Assembly (NCBI RefSeq): GCF_004217335.1
Contig: NZ_SHMP01000003.1
Location: 1,116,001 to 1,180,000, forward strand
DNA length: 64,000 nucleotides
From: Natrinema hispanicum
Lineage (GTDB): Archaea; Halobacteriota; Halobacteria; Halobacteriales; Natrialbaceae
Reading direction: 5' to 3'
The position numbers were made by a program, and so were the translations under genes. Each line of letters begins with the position of its first letter. The first letter of the stretch is position 1. Below are positions 29,795 to 37,975 of this stretch, in pieces. The notes beneath the pieces were generated by a model that was given only the letters and a program-made list of their open reading frames with translations, was not told the origin of the DNA and did no database searches.

Positions 29795-30892
29795 ATGGAT
29801 GAACGCGTACGCGAACACGCCGCGGTACTGGTCGGCTGGAGCGCTCGCGTCGAAGCGGGCGACAACGTTGTCCTGTCGGTCGGCCCGGACGCCCACGAGC
29901 TGGCGGTTGCCGTCGCAGAAGAACTCGGCAGTCGCGGGGCGAACCTGCTTGCGACCTACAGTTCGGGCGAGATCACGCGGGCGTATCTCCGTGCTCACGA
30001 TGGCGATTTCGATATGAACCCAGCACACGAACTCGCGCTGCTCGAGAGCGCCGACGTCTATCTCTCGCTTGGCGGTGGCCGAAATACGAGCGCGACGGCC
30101 GACGTTCCAGGTGAGCAGCGGCAGGCGTACAACAGCACCAGACGTGAGATCCGCGAGGCGCGACTGGATACTCGCTGGGTGTCGACAGTCCACCCGACGC
30201 GGTCGCTGGCCCAGCAGGCGAACATGGCCTATGAGGAGTACCAAGACTTCGCCTACGATGCGATCCTTCGGGACTGGGAGTCGCTCGCCGAGGAGATGGC
30301 CCAGCTCAAGACCCTCCTCGATGACGGCAACGAGGTACGTCTCGTCTCGGAGGGGACCGACCTGACCATGCGAATCGATGACCGCACGGCGGTCAACAGC
30401 GCTGCCTCGGTCGCGTACGACTCGCATAACCTGCCAAGCGGCGAGGTCTTTACGGCACCCGCTGGGACCGAGGGGACGGTAACCTTCGACGTGCCGATGA
30501 CCCTACGGGGCGAGTCTGTCCGGAACGTTCGCCTCGAGTTCGACGCCGGCGAGGTCGTCGACTACGATGCCGACCAGGGTGCGGACGTCATCGGCGACAT
30601 CCTCGAGACGGACGAGGGTGCGCGCAGACTCGGCGAGCTCGGGATCGGGATGAATCGCGGGATCGACCGGTATACGGACAACATCCTCTTCGACGAGAAG
30701 ATGGGCGACACCGTCCATCTCGCGCTTGGCCGGGCCTACGATGCCTGTCTCCCCAACGGCGAGTCCGGCAACGACTCGGCGGTCCACGTCGATCTGATCA
30801 CCGACGTCAGCGAAGCGTCCCGGCTCGAGATTGACGGAACGGTTGTCCAGCGCAACGGGACGTTCCGATTCGAATCAGGGTTCGACGGTTGA
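29795..30892 (+). CDS. M29-family metal-dependent aminopeptidase
   Basis: 365-residue aminopeptidase of the thermophilic AmpS/PepS type, cytoplasmic. Metal-binding residues have counterparts: Glu in LPSGEVFTAPAG, Glu in RLGELGIGMNRG, Glu and His in FDEKMGDTVHLALGRAYD, and His/Asp in SAVHVDLITD. The N-terminal half has the glycine-rich ELGSRGANLLATYSSGEIT and the LESADVYLSLGGGRNTS region. It is slightly shorter than bacterial members (about 400). Expected to release N-terminal residues from peptides; specificity unknown. Confidence 0.88.
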   Translation: MDERVREHAAVLVGWSARVEAGDNVVLSVGPDAHELAVAVAEELGSRGANLLATYSSGEITRAYLRAHDGDFDMNPAHELALLESADVYLSLGGGRNTSATADVPGEQRQAYNSTRREIREARLDTRWVSTVHPTRSLAQQANMAYEEYQDFAYDAILRDWESLAEEMAQLKTLLDDGNEVRLVSEGTDLTMRIDDRTAVNSAASVAYDSHNLPSGEVFTAPAGTEGTVTFDVPMTLRGESVRNVRLEFDAGEVVDYDADQGADVIGDILETDEGARRLGELGIGMNRGIDRYTDNILFDEKMGDTVHLALGRAYDACLPNGESGNDSAVHVDLITDVSEASRLEIDGTVVQRNGTFRFESGFDG

Positions 30893-31156
30893 GCAGCCAT
30901 GGGCCCACTCGGCGGGCGGTGTGAGTGTCGCTCGAGCGGCGGCGAACAGTACGAACTGCATACGAGAAAGTGGATACACGTCACTAGATCGAAATGATTG
31001 CATACGCCTACCGATGAGTCCACATGTCAGTTCTTGTTCTGCCGACCTGATAGCTGTCGACACCTTGGTATCGACACCAGTGGGATCGCTGTCGACAGGA
31101 GAACCGGCACTCGACGGTTTCGTCATGCTCTCGAGTCTCGAGACCTAACTGAGACT

Positions 31157-31780
31157 ATGCGCGATCACCTCCGGGCCGGCGTCGCGATCTTCAACGATGG
31201 CCACTATCATGCCGCCCACGACGCCTGGGAGGATCACTGGCTCGACCTCGATGCGGGCAGTGACGACGAACGCCTGCTGCACGGTCTCATCCAGTACAGC
31301 GGCGCGGTGTACCACGCTCGCGAGCGCAACTGGGCGGGTGCCGTCGGACTCGCCGAGAGTGCACAGGAGTACCTCGCGGGGTTGCCTGCCGCGTATCGCG
31401 GACTCCACCTCGATCCTGTTCGATCGTTCCTCGGGAGACTTGCGGCCGATCCGGAACGTATCGAACGACGACTGCCGGTGGTGCTCGAACACGAGGGGAC
31501 AGCGCCGACGCTATCGGACCTCGACATCGGGCCGACGGCGGTCGCGGCGGTCGTCCTCGCTGAGGAGTTCGGCTACGATGAGGCCCCAATCGCGCAGGCA
31601 CGAGCGTACGCGCGGCGCGATCTCGAGGCCGGTGACGACGCCAGCCAGTTCATTACATTGCTGTTCGATTTCGTTCGCGAGGACGAGCATCGGGGAATCG
31701 TTTTCCAGCGGCTCACCGAACACGTCGGCCGACGGCAGGCTCGAGAGAAAGACGTCGACGGGTTATTTGGACCGAATTGA
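31157..31780 (+). CDS. DUF309-domain protein
   Basis: 207 residues with the DUF309 helical domain at the N-terminus: AGVAIFNDGHYHAAHDAWED, HWLDLDAGSDDERLLHGLIQ, YSGAVYHARERNWAGAVGL. This family has a conserved HAAHD...W pattern and unknown function, sometimes suggested to bind metal or act as a hydrolase. The C-terminal part (about 100-207) is acidic and helical. ATG 31157 begins the domain directly; the frame is open upstream to 30998 but reads cysteine/arginine-rich. Confidence 0.8.
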   Translation: MRDHLRAGVAIFNDGHYHAAHDAWEDHWLDLDAGSDDERLLHGLIQYSGAVYHARERNWAGAVGLAESAQEYLAGLPAAYRGLHLDPVRSFLGRLAADPERIERRLPVVLEHEGTAPTLSDLDIGPTAVAAVVLAEEFGYDEAPIAQARAYARRDLEAGDDASQFITLLFDFVREDEHRGIVFQRLTEHVGRRQAREKDVDGLFGPN

Positions 31781-31802
31781 CGGAGGCGAGCGTCGGCTCC
31801 GT

Positions 31803-32576
31803 TCAGGCGTCGGGCTCGAGGACTCGTTCGTCGCCGTCGTAGTGGGCGGAGTTGTCCTGTGGGTCGTAGTCGAGGACGTCGCGGGCGCGCTCGATCGAGT
31901 AGTACTTGCGGTCGTTGTCGGAGATACCGTAGACGATCTCGTAGTCGTAGTCGGCCTGAATACAGCGGTCGAACAGGTGTGCACAGTCACGGTAGGAGAG
32001 CCACATCGCCTGTCCGCGCTCGTAATCGATCGGCGGATGGCCCTCGGTAAGGTTGCCGATGCGAACACAGACGACCGAGAGATCGTATTCGTCGTGATAG
32101 TAGCGCCCGAGGGTTTCCCCGGCGGCTTTCGAGACGCCATAGAGGTTGCTCGGCCGCGGGAGTTCGGTGCCATCGAGAAGATAATCGTCGTGGGCCCGGT
32201 ACATCTCGGGCGTGCGTTCCTCGGTCTCGTAGTTGCCAACGGCGTGATTCGACGAGGCGAACGCGACCTTTTCGACGCCGGCGTCGACGGCGGCTTCGAA
32301 GACCGTCTGTGTGCCGTCGATGTTGTTGGTCAGGACGCTGTTCCACGGCGCTTCCGGTCGCGGATCGCCCGCGAGGTGGATCACGACGTCGATGCCCTCC
32401 ATCGCCTCGCGGACCGCCTCATCATCGGTGATGTCCGCGACGACGAACTCGCCGGGCTGGTCGCCCGTTGGCGGATCGCGATCCAGCAACCGCCACTCGT
32501 AGTCATCCGACAGGCCGCCGAGGATGGCCGTTCCGACCCGCCCCGCAGCCCCCGTGAGCAGGACTGACTGTGCCAT
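31803..32576 (-). CDS. azf: NAD-dependent glucose-6-phosphate dehydrogenase (Azf type SDR)
   Basis: 257-residue extended short-chain dehydrogenase with the Rossmann motif VLLTGAAGRVGTAILGGL at the N-terminus, an ADITDDEAVREAMEGIDVVI strand, catalytic region FASSNHAVGNYETEE and YGVSKAAGETLGRYYHDEYD with the YxxxK pair, then GHPPIDYERGQAMWLSYRDC. These blocks match Haloferax volcanii Azf, an NAD-dependent glucose-6-phosphate dehydrogenase unrelated to Zwf, and also the close uronate dehydrogenases. The Azf assignment is thus likely, not certain. It would start an oxidative pentose pathway from the product of Pgi in reverse. Confidence 0.75.
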   Translation of the reverse strand: MAQSVLLTGAAGRVGTAILGGLSDDYEWRLLDRDPPTGDQPGEFVVADITDDEAVREAMEGIDVVIHLAGDPRPEAPWNSVLTNNIDGTQTVFEAAVDAGVEKVAFASSNHAVGNYETEERTPEMYRAHDDYLLDGTELPRPSNLYGVSKAAGETLGRYYHDEYDLSVVCVRIGNLTEGHPPIDYERGQAMWLSYRDCAHLFDRCIQADYDYEIVYGISDNDRKYYSIERARDVLDYDPQDNSAHYDGDERVLEPDA

Positions 32577-32729
32577 TCGTTCGGTGTGAGGGCCAGCGTC
32601 GATAAGTACCATGCGATTCGGCCCCAGCGCGGTCGGTGGTGTCATGCATCCCCCGTGTCCACCCACGCCTCGAGTCTCGGATCCACTCGCATCGCAATCC
32701 CCTTCCCGACCGCACGCGAGGGCCTGTAC

Positions 32730-33101
32730 ATGCCCACAGACACGACACCCACGGACGCGGAAGCCGCCTGCTTCGAGGCCGGTATCAAGTTCGGCTCGCT
32801 GTACCACCAGTTTGCCGGCACGCCAGTCTCACCGGACAGCGCCGCGACCCTCGAGTCCGCAATCGAGGAGTCGATCGAAAACCAGCCCCATTGCACTGCG
32901 GTGACCGTCGACGTGCTGACCGACGAACTCGAGGCCGAACTCGCCGACGCGACGGCCGACTACACCGAACTCACCGGCCGCTTTCTCGAGGTCGAGATCG
33001 TCATCGACTACGAGGGCTGTGAGGTCGTCACCCGTATGGAAATGGAAGATGGCTATCCCCTGATGCGACTCGAGTCGGTCCGAGACGAACAGTCACACTG
33101 A
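32730..33101 (+). CDS. mptD: Archaeal dihydroneopterin aldolase (MptD family)
   Basis: 123 residues matching the archaeal MptD (DUF381/COG2098) aldolase, unrelated in sequence to bacterial FolB, which cleaves 7,8-dihydroneopterin to 6-hydroxymethyl-dihydropterin for folate/pterin synthesis. Motifs: CFEAGIKFGSLYHQFAGTPV near the start, IENQPHCTAVTVDVL, ADYTELTGRFLEVEIVIDYE and the terminal MEDGYPLMRLESV. The ATG 32730 is the only start that gives the family's usual size. It is divergent from azf (153 bp) and convergent with the Nudix gene. Confidence 0.85.
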   Translation: MPTDTTPTDAEAACFEAGIKFGSLYHQFAGTPVSPDSAATLESAIEESIENQPHCTAVTVDVLTDELEAELADATADYTELTGRFLEVEIVIDYEGCEVVTRMEMEDGYPLMRLESVRDEQSH

Positions 33102-33110
33102 CGCCCGGCG

Positions 33111-33701
33111 TCAGACGCTCGATCGGTCGACTTTCTCGGGTGCTTCAAACGCCGTCGCGAGCTCGAGCAGTTGCACCAGAATCCGGCCGGTCGCGCCCCA
33201 GACGGTGTAGCCGTCGACGTGGAAGTAGTGGATGACGATGTCGCCGTAGTAGGGGTGCGAGCGGCGTTCGTACTCGTAATTCTCGGGATCGAGCAGTTCC
33301 GATACTGGAAGGACGACGATCTCGGCGACCTCGTTGTCGTCGCGGATATATTCGCGATCCGGCACGTGGGCGACGAAGGGTGTGACGGCGTATTCGGTGA
33401 CCGTCCGGATGTCGTCGAGTTGGCCGACGATCTCGGCCTCGCTTGGCTCGAGGCCGATCTCTTCGTTTGCCTCCCGAAGTGCAGTCTCGAGGATCGTCGC
33501 GTCCTCGGGTTCGGCCCCGCCACCGGGAAAGCTCATCTGGCCGGGATGCTCACCGAGATGATCGGCCCGCCGGGTAAACAGTAGATGGTCCTCGCCGTCG
33601 TGGTCGACGATCGGCGCGAGGACGGCGGCGTCGTACTCCTGATCGTCGATTTCGGTCGCTTCGTAGGCTGCGACCGGGTCGAGGGTCAGTCTCGTCGTCA
33701 T
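33111..33701 (-). CDS. Nudix hydrolase, probable CoA pyrophosphatase
   Basis: 196-residue Nudix enzyme of the NudL/CoAse group that hydrolyses CoA-like pyrophosphates. The group-specific signature LLFTRRADHLGEHPGQMSFP precedes the Nudix box GGGAEPEDATILETALREAN followed by EEIGL. Metal-binding glutamates of REANEE are intact. The C-terminal HPYYGDIVIHYFHVDGYTVW and GATGRIL are also typical of the CoAse group. Its ATG overlaps the stop of the upstream gene (ATGA at 33698-33701), so the two are translationally coupled. Confidence 0.88.
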   Translation of the reverse strand: MTTRLTLDPVAAYEATEIDDQEYDAAVLAPIVDHDGEDHLLFTRRADHLGEHPGQMSFPGGGAEPEDATILETALREANEEIGLEPSEAEIVGQLDDIRTVTEYAVTPFVAHVPDREYIRDDNEVAEIVVLPVSELLDPENYEYERRSHPYYGDIVIHYFHVDGYTVWGATGRILVQLLELATAFEAPEKVDRSSV

Positions 33702-34198
33702 TCCTCGAGGGCGTCCTCCAGTCGCCGCCGTTCGTCCGCGAGGTCGATCGGAGCCCAGGCTTCGAGATCGTAGCTGATGTCGAGCAGGGTCCGCAGTCGG
33801 TCCGTCTCGTCGGCCGTGACGGCCTCGGCGACGGCGTTGCTGAATCGCTCGCGGGTCGCCTCGCCCAGCGCCTCGCGATCGGGGTGTCGGCGGTCGACAT
33901 CGAGAATGTGTGGGACGTCTTCGGCGTGGTCTGGTACCGTTGGGAACGCTGTCGGCCCGGGAACCAGTAGCGCCTCGCTGTCCGCGATCGTCTCCCCATC
34001 GCCCTCGTTGGCTGGGTCGTATCGAACGAGCGCGAACGTCTCGAGCGCCTCGTCGATCGCCGTCTCGAGGGCCGCGTCCTCGACGGCTTGTCCGTCGGCG
34101 CGGTAGGCGGCCTCGGCGAGCGCCCGCTCGAGTTCCACGCGGGTCAACCCGCCGAAGAGGTCGACCACGCCGGCTAGTTCGTCGGCGGTCGCGTCCAT
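33698..34198 (-). CDS. Haloarchaeal protein of unknown function (probably DUF7109)
   Basis: 166 acidic residues, mostly helical: MDATADELAGVVDLFGGLTR, VELERALAEAAYRADGQAVE, ETAIDEALETFALVRYDPAN and LLVPGPTAFPTVPDHAEDVP, ending in an acidic ADERRRLEDALEE helix. The helical start resembles a small winged-helix, but no clear DNA-binding motif is seen. It lies between the GpgS-like glycosyltransferase and the Nudix gene on the same strand and is coupled to the latter, so the three probably form an operon. No function can be assigned. Confidence 0.72.
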   Translation of the reverse strand: MDATADELAGVVDLFGGLTRVELERALAEAAYRADGQAVEDAALETAIDEALETFALVRYDPANEGDGETIADSEALLVPGPTAFPTVPDHAEDVPHILDVDRRHPDREALGEATRERFSNAVAEAVTADETDRLRTLLDISYDLEAWAPIDLADERRRLEDALEE

Positions 34199-34224
34199 AC
34201 GCGGCCTAACGGCGGGTATCGGGA

Positions 34225-35376
34225 TTAGTCTTGTGAGCGCGACCCAGCGTGGTGATGTCGCCATGGACGGGTTGCCGCGAGCACGTCTGCCGGTTCGAAC
34301 GGCGCGTCGACCCATCGCGGGAGGCGCATGTCGGTGGTGGCGTCGGGCGGCGCGATCGATTCGGCGTAGCGTGTCACCTGCGCTCGCTCGCCTTCGAGAT
34401 CGTACTCGAGTCCGTTGAACGCCGCGTCGGCACGGTACTGTTCGATCAGCGCCGTCCCGGCGGCCCGATAGCGATCGGGGAGCGTCTCGTAGTCGGGGGC
34501 GACGCCGTGGTCTTCGAGGACACACAGGAGCGCGGCGGCAACGTCGCGGCTCATTCCCTCGAGGCCGGCCTCGCCGTCGACCACGCGGTGGTCGTGTTCG
34601 TGACGGCCGAGGTCGACCTGTGCAGTCCCGTCGAAGCCAGCGACGTCGTAGGCGTCACCGAGCGTGCCGACCTCGAGCCCCCACGTCCGCGGCGTTTGCA
34701 GTCGGCGGGCGAGATCGGCGGTCGCGGCGAATTCACCGGCCAGCGCGTACCGGAACGCCCCAAGGTAGTCGACGATCGGGGCGTCGTGGGCGTCCGCGAG
34801 CGCCCGAAGCAGCGGTTCATAAAACAGGCGGAACAGCCGACCGTAGAGCCGGCCACGCTCGATGCGGGCGTAGTACCCTTTTGCAAAGTCGAAATCCATC
34901 GTCAGCGGTGCGAGCAGCCGCTGGACGTGTTCGGCCTCGTAACTTTTGGCGTCGGCATCGTGGACGACGACCGTGTCGGCAGCCGCAGCTGCTGGCCCGA
35001 GTGCGAGCCAGACGTCCCGCCCTTTCCCCCAGTTGCCCGCCAAACCCGTGTCGGCGAGCAACGCGTCGACCTCGGGCGCGTTACACCAGAGCACCCGCGT
35101 CGGAAGTTCGAACGTGGCGAGCCAGTCCCGAAACGGTTCGATCTGCGCTTGCTCAGCGCGGATGGGAACGAAGACGGCCGCTGGCGTTGGCTCGAGGCGC
35201 TCCATTTCCTCGAGGACGCGTTCGGTGGCAGGACTCTTGTACTCGCGAGCGGTCATCGGAACGACGAGTGCCGTTTCGGCGACCGCGGCGGCGACGTCAC
35301 GGGTGAGGGCACCGCCGACGCCGTCTCCCTCGCCGAACTCGTGGAGCGTCGCGATCCGCTCCTGGCAGTACTCCAT
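34225..35376 (-). CDS. Glucosyl-3-phosphoglycerate synthase-like glycosyltransferase
   Basis: 383-residue GT-A glycosyltransferase resembling GpgS (GT81), which joins glucose to 3-phosphoglycerate on the way to glucosylglycerate, a compatible solute or polysaccharide primer. Seen: VVPMTAREYKSPATERVLEE, CNAPEVDALLADTGLAGNWG, the donor/metal motif DTVVVHDADAKSYEAEHVQR, and FAKGYYARIERGRLYGRLFR which matches the GpgS acceptor loop. The C-terminal part (DVAAALLCVLEDHGVAPDYE) is helical. Start at 35376 (MEYCQERIATLHEFGEGDGV) is chosen over the upstream ATG at 35436. Confidence 0.75.
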   Translation of the reverse strand: MEYCQERIATLHEFGEGDGVGGALTRDVAAAVAETALVVPMTAREYKSPATERVLEEMERLEPTPAAVFVPIRAEQAQIEPFRDWLATFELPTRVLWCNAPEVDALLADTGLAGNWGKGRDVWLALGPAAAAADTVVVHDADAKSYEAEHVQRLLAPLTMDFDFAKGYYARIERGRLYGRLFRLFYEPLLRALADAHDAPIVDYLGAFRYALAGEFAATADLARRLQTPRTWGLEVGTLGDAYDVAGFDGTAQVDLGRHEHDHRVVDGEAGLEGMSRDVAAALLCVLEDHGVAPDYETLPDRYRAAGTALIEQYRADAAFNGLEYDLEGERAQVTRYAESIAPPDATTDMRLPRWVDAPFEPADVLAATRPWRHHHAGSRSQD

Positions 35377-35568
35377 CGATGGGTTGTTCACGCGGACGGG
35401 TAAAACGGCCACGACTCCGGCCAGATTCGTAGCCACTGCTGCATACCCGATCGCACGAGGACTGTGCGATCAGTGTCTCGATCGTTTAGCGTCGACCCCT
35501 CGATTGTCGGCCGACTCACATCAGAAAAAGCACCGGTCTTTTTCTATCCCACCTTCTTACAGGCGAAT

Positions 35569-35739
35569 ATGAAATCAGTTCGGAAGGCACTTCGTGATGG
35601 CGACCTCGATAAAGACACCTACGATCGGCTCGTCTGTGGTGACTGCGAGAAGCCGCTCAAAACCGAAAACGACCCAAACGAGATCAAGACGGTTCGCATC
35701 TGTCCTGACTGCGCGTCCGAGTGGAAGGAGATCCGCTAG
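35569..35739 (+). CDS. Small two-knuckle zinc-finger protein (HVO_0758-like)
   Basis: 56 residues with two CxxC-type knuckles, CGDCEK and CPDC, forming a single zinc ribbon; it starts MKSVRKALRDGDLDKDTYDR. Size, order and the KTENDPNE linker match the haloarchaeal zinc-finger micro-proteins exemplified by HVO_0758 of Haloferax. Such proteins are reported to affect biofilm and motility phenotypes, but the mechanism is unknown. A TATA-like tttttctat about 25-32 nt upstream of the ATG supports this short start over a 35-codon longer frame. Confidence 0.85.
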   Translation: MKSVRKALRDGDLDKDTYDRLVCGDCEKPLKTENDPNEIKTVRICPDCASEWKEIR

Positions 35740-35775
35740 CCCTGTCGGCGGTCGGTGGTGTGCGGAGTCGACCGG

Positions 35776-36966
35776 CTAGCGCTCGCCAGCGAGTGCCGAA
35801 AAGAGCCGTTCTTCGAACTCGTCGCGGCTGATCCCGTCGGATGGACCGATCCCGTTCATGTGATCGACAGAGAGTTGCCCGCCTCCCATACGCGCGTGCC
35901 CGCCCGCGCTTGCCATCGGAATATCACTGATGGCGTGGCGGAGCGTCTCACCCATGTGAACCCGATCGTCACGCGACCGGCCGGAGAGATGAAGCGTCCC
36001 GTCGTGTTCGCCGTAGACGACGACCGCCGTAATCCCCTCGAGGTGCATGAGTTCGTCTGCGGCCTGTGGGATGGCGTCGACGTTGCTGATCTCGCCGACG
36101 TCGCAGACAGCGAAGGGACCTTCGACCCGCTTTTCGGTGATCGCCGTCGCCTTGACCTGTAACACGTCATCGCTGACCTGCGGGTTGGCGATCCGATCGA
36201 GCAGGTCCTCGTCGATTCCGGGGAACAGGGCCGCGGCGGCGTCGAACTCTGCCCGCGAGCAGCCGTTTGTCAGATGGTTCGTATCGGACTGGATCCCATA
36301 GAGAAGGCCTGTTGCAAGCTCTGGCGATACCGAAAGCGAGCTCGAGTCGTCCGCTGTATCCATCGTCGCGCCGATGTCGAGGAGATATTCGACGAGGATC
36401 GTCGACGCCGCCCCGTACGCCGTTCGGACGTCGGTGAACTTCGTGCCGGCTCCGTTCCCGGGGTGGTGATCGACGACAGCGATCGGCTCGACGGACTGGG
36501 CACCACTAAAGCCCCGCGGCGTGTTGTGGTCGACCAGGACGACCGCGTCCGACGCGAGCTGGGAACTGGCCTCGATGGACTCGAGCTCGAGCCCGAGGAC
36601 GGTCCGGAACGCCCGGTTCTCCTGGTGGCGGATCTCACCTGCATACTGTAACGTCGTGGCCGTATCGACCGATTCGGCGATCCGCTCGACGCCCATGGCA
36701 CACGACATGGCGTCGGGGTCGGGATTTGGATGCATCAACACGGTCACGTCGTCGTAGTTTGCCAAGAGGCGCTGGAACCGGGCCCCTGGCGGTCGTCGAA
36801 ACCAGCGAACGAGCCACCAGACACCGAGGACGAGCGCGACGACGACGAGAACCAGCAGCGACAGTAGGAGCGGCTCGAGCGAACGGACCGAGTCGCTGAT
36901 CGACTCGACCATCAGCGGGTTCGTCCCGACTGCCGTCGTGGCCGTCGAGACGCTCCAAGCGCTCAT
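35776..36966 (-). CDS. Membrane-anchored DHH-family phosphoesterase
   Basis: 396 residues: one N-terminal transmembrane helix (PLLLSLLVLVVVALVLGVWW, about 31-50), a short basic stop (RWFRRPPG), then a DHH domain with VTVLMHPNPDPDAMSCAMGV (the DPDA metal site), VVLVDHNT and VVDHHPGNG motifs, and a DHHA1 domain ending GGHARMGGGQLSV. The catalytic face is predicted to be cytoplasmic. Family relatives hydrolyse short oligonucleotides or cyclic dinucleotides such as c-di-AMP; the real substrate is unknown. It is upstream of the minus-strand cluster and divergent from the following SDR gene's strand orientation is shared. Confidence 0.85.
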   Translation of the reverse strand: MSAWSVSTATTAVGTNPLMVESISDSVRSLEPLLLSLLVLVVVALVLGVWWLVRWFRRPPGARFQRLLANYDDVTVLMHPNPDPDAMSCAMGVERIAESVDTATTLQYAGEIRHQENRAFRTVLGLELESIEASSQLASDAVVLVDHNTPRGFSGAQSVEPIAVVDHHPGNGAGTKFTDVRTAYGAASTILVEYLLDIGATMDTADDSSSLSVSPELATGLLYGIQSDTNHLTNGCSRAEFDAAAALFPGIDEDLLDRIANPQVSDDVLQVKATAITEKRVEGPFAVCDVGEISNVDAIPQAADELMHLEGITAVVVYGEHDGTLHLSGRSRDDRVHMGETLRHAISDIPMASAGGHARMGGGQLSVDHMNGIGPSDGISRDEFEERLFSALAGER

Positions 36967-37023
36967 ATTGCCATGTCAAATCGAACCATCAAGAGTGTTC
37001 CCCCGGTTCCCCGTGTTCGGCGG

Positions 37024-37929
37024 CTACCGATCGCTGGTGGCGGCGGCCTGATAGCGTTCGATCGCGTCACGATACCCCTCACGGAAGGTCGGATAGGCGA
37101 ACTCGTAGCCCAGTTCGCGGAGTTTTTCGTTCGAACAGCGCTTGCTCGTCAGGATGCGGCGTCGGCCTGCCTCGGAGAGGTCGTCGTCGGCAAGCCGGTC
37201 GGCTTTCGTCCGCTTCGGCGGCTGCTCGACGCCACACTCGTCGGCCAGCCAGTCCGCGAACGCCCACTTCTCGGCGGGCTCGTCGTCGACCACCTGGACG
37301 ACCTCGCCACGTGCGAGGGTTTCCTCGAGCACGTGCCGGACCGCGCCGGCGGCGTCGTCCCGATGGACCATGTTCAGATAGCCCGCCGTCACAGGCCCCT
37401 CGAGATAGCGCTCGAGCCGATACCGGCCGGGGCCGTAGAGGCCGGCAAAGCGGGCGACAGTCCCCTCGAACCCGTATTGTTCGGGTAACTCGAGGGCGAG
37501 CCGTTCGGCCTCGGCGAGGACCGCGGTCTTGTCGGTCGTCGGCTCGAGGGGTGTCGTCTCGTCGACCCAGTCGCCGTCGTGGTCGCCGTGGACACCCGTC
37601 GAAGAGGTGTAGACGAGTCGGTCGGGCGCGTGCTCGCGCTCGCCGAAGGTTTCGATCGCCGTGCGCAACCCCTCGACGTATACGTCGCGGGCGGTTTCGG
37701 CTCCCCGGCCGCCGCTGCTCGCGGCGAAGACGATCGCGTCGACGTCCGGGACCGCCGCGAGCGCCTCGCGGTCGGTGACGTCGGCCTGGACGGCGTCGAA
37801 GCCAGCGTCTTCGATCCGTGCAACGCCCTCGTCCGATCGGCGGACGCCGATCGGGTCGTGATCTCCCGCCGCGAGTTGTCGACCCAGTTCGAGGCCGACG
37901 TACCCACAGCCGAGAATGGCAACGCGCAT
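37024..37929 (-). CDS. NAD(P)-dependent epimerase/dehydratase-like SDR
   Basis: 301-residue extended SDR of the YeeZ-like group: MRVAILGCGYVGLELGRQLA with a GxGYVG glycine motif, IVFAASSGGRG, VYTSSTGVHGDHDGDWVDET with the catalytic threonine/serine region, FAGLYGPGRYRLERYLEGPV and NMVHRDDAAGAVRHVLEETL. The classical YxxxK is replaced by a less obvious arrangement (TTDKTAVLAEAE), as in this subgroup. Substrate unknown. Same strand as the DHH gene downstream with a 57-bp gap. Confidence 0.82.
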   Translation of the reverse strand: MRVAILGCGYVGLELGRQLAAGDHDPIGVRRSDEGVARIEDAGFDAVQADVTDREALAAVPDVDAIVFAASSGGRGAETARDVYVEGLRTAIETFGEREHAPDRLVYTSSTGVHGDHDGDWVDETTPLEPTTDKTAVLAEAERLALELPEQYGFEGTVARFAGLYGPGRYRLERYLEGPVTAGYLNMVHRDDAAGAVRHVLEETLARGEVVQVVDDEPAEKWAFADWLADECGVEQPPKRTKADRLADDDLSEAGRRRILTSKRCSNEKLRELGYEFAYPTFREGYRDAIERYQAAATSDR

Positions 37930-37975
37930 ACGCGAGTTCGTGCCCGGATCAGCATAGGTTCACCGCTCGCGGCGA

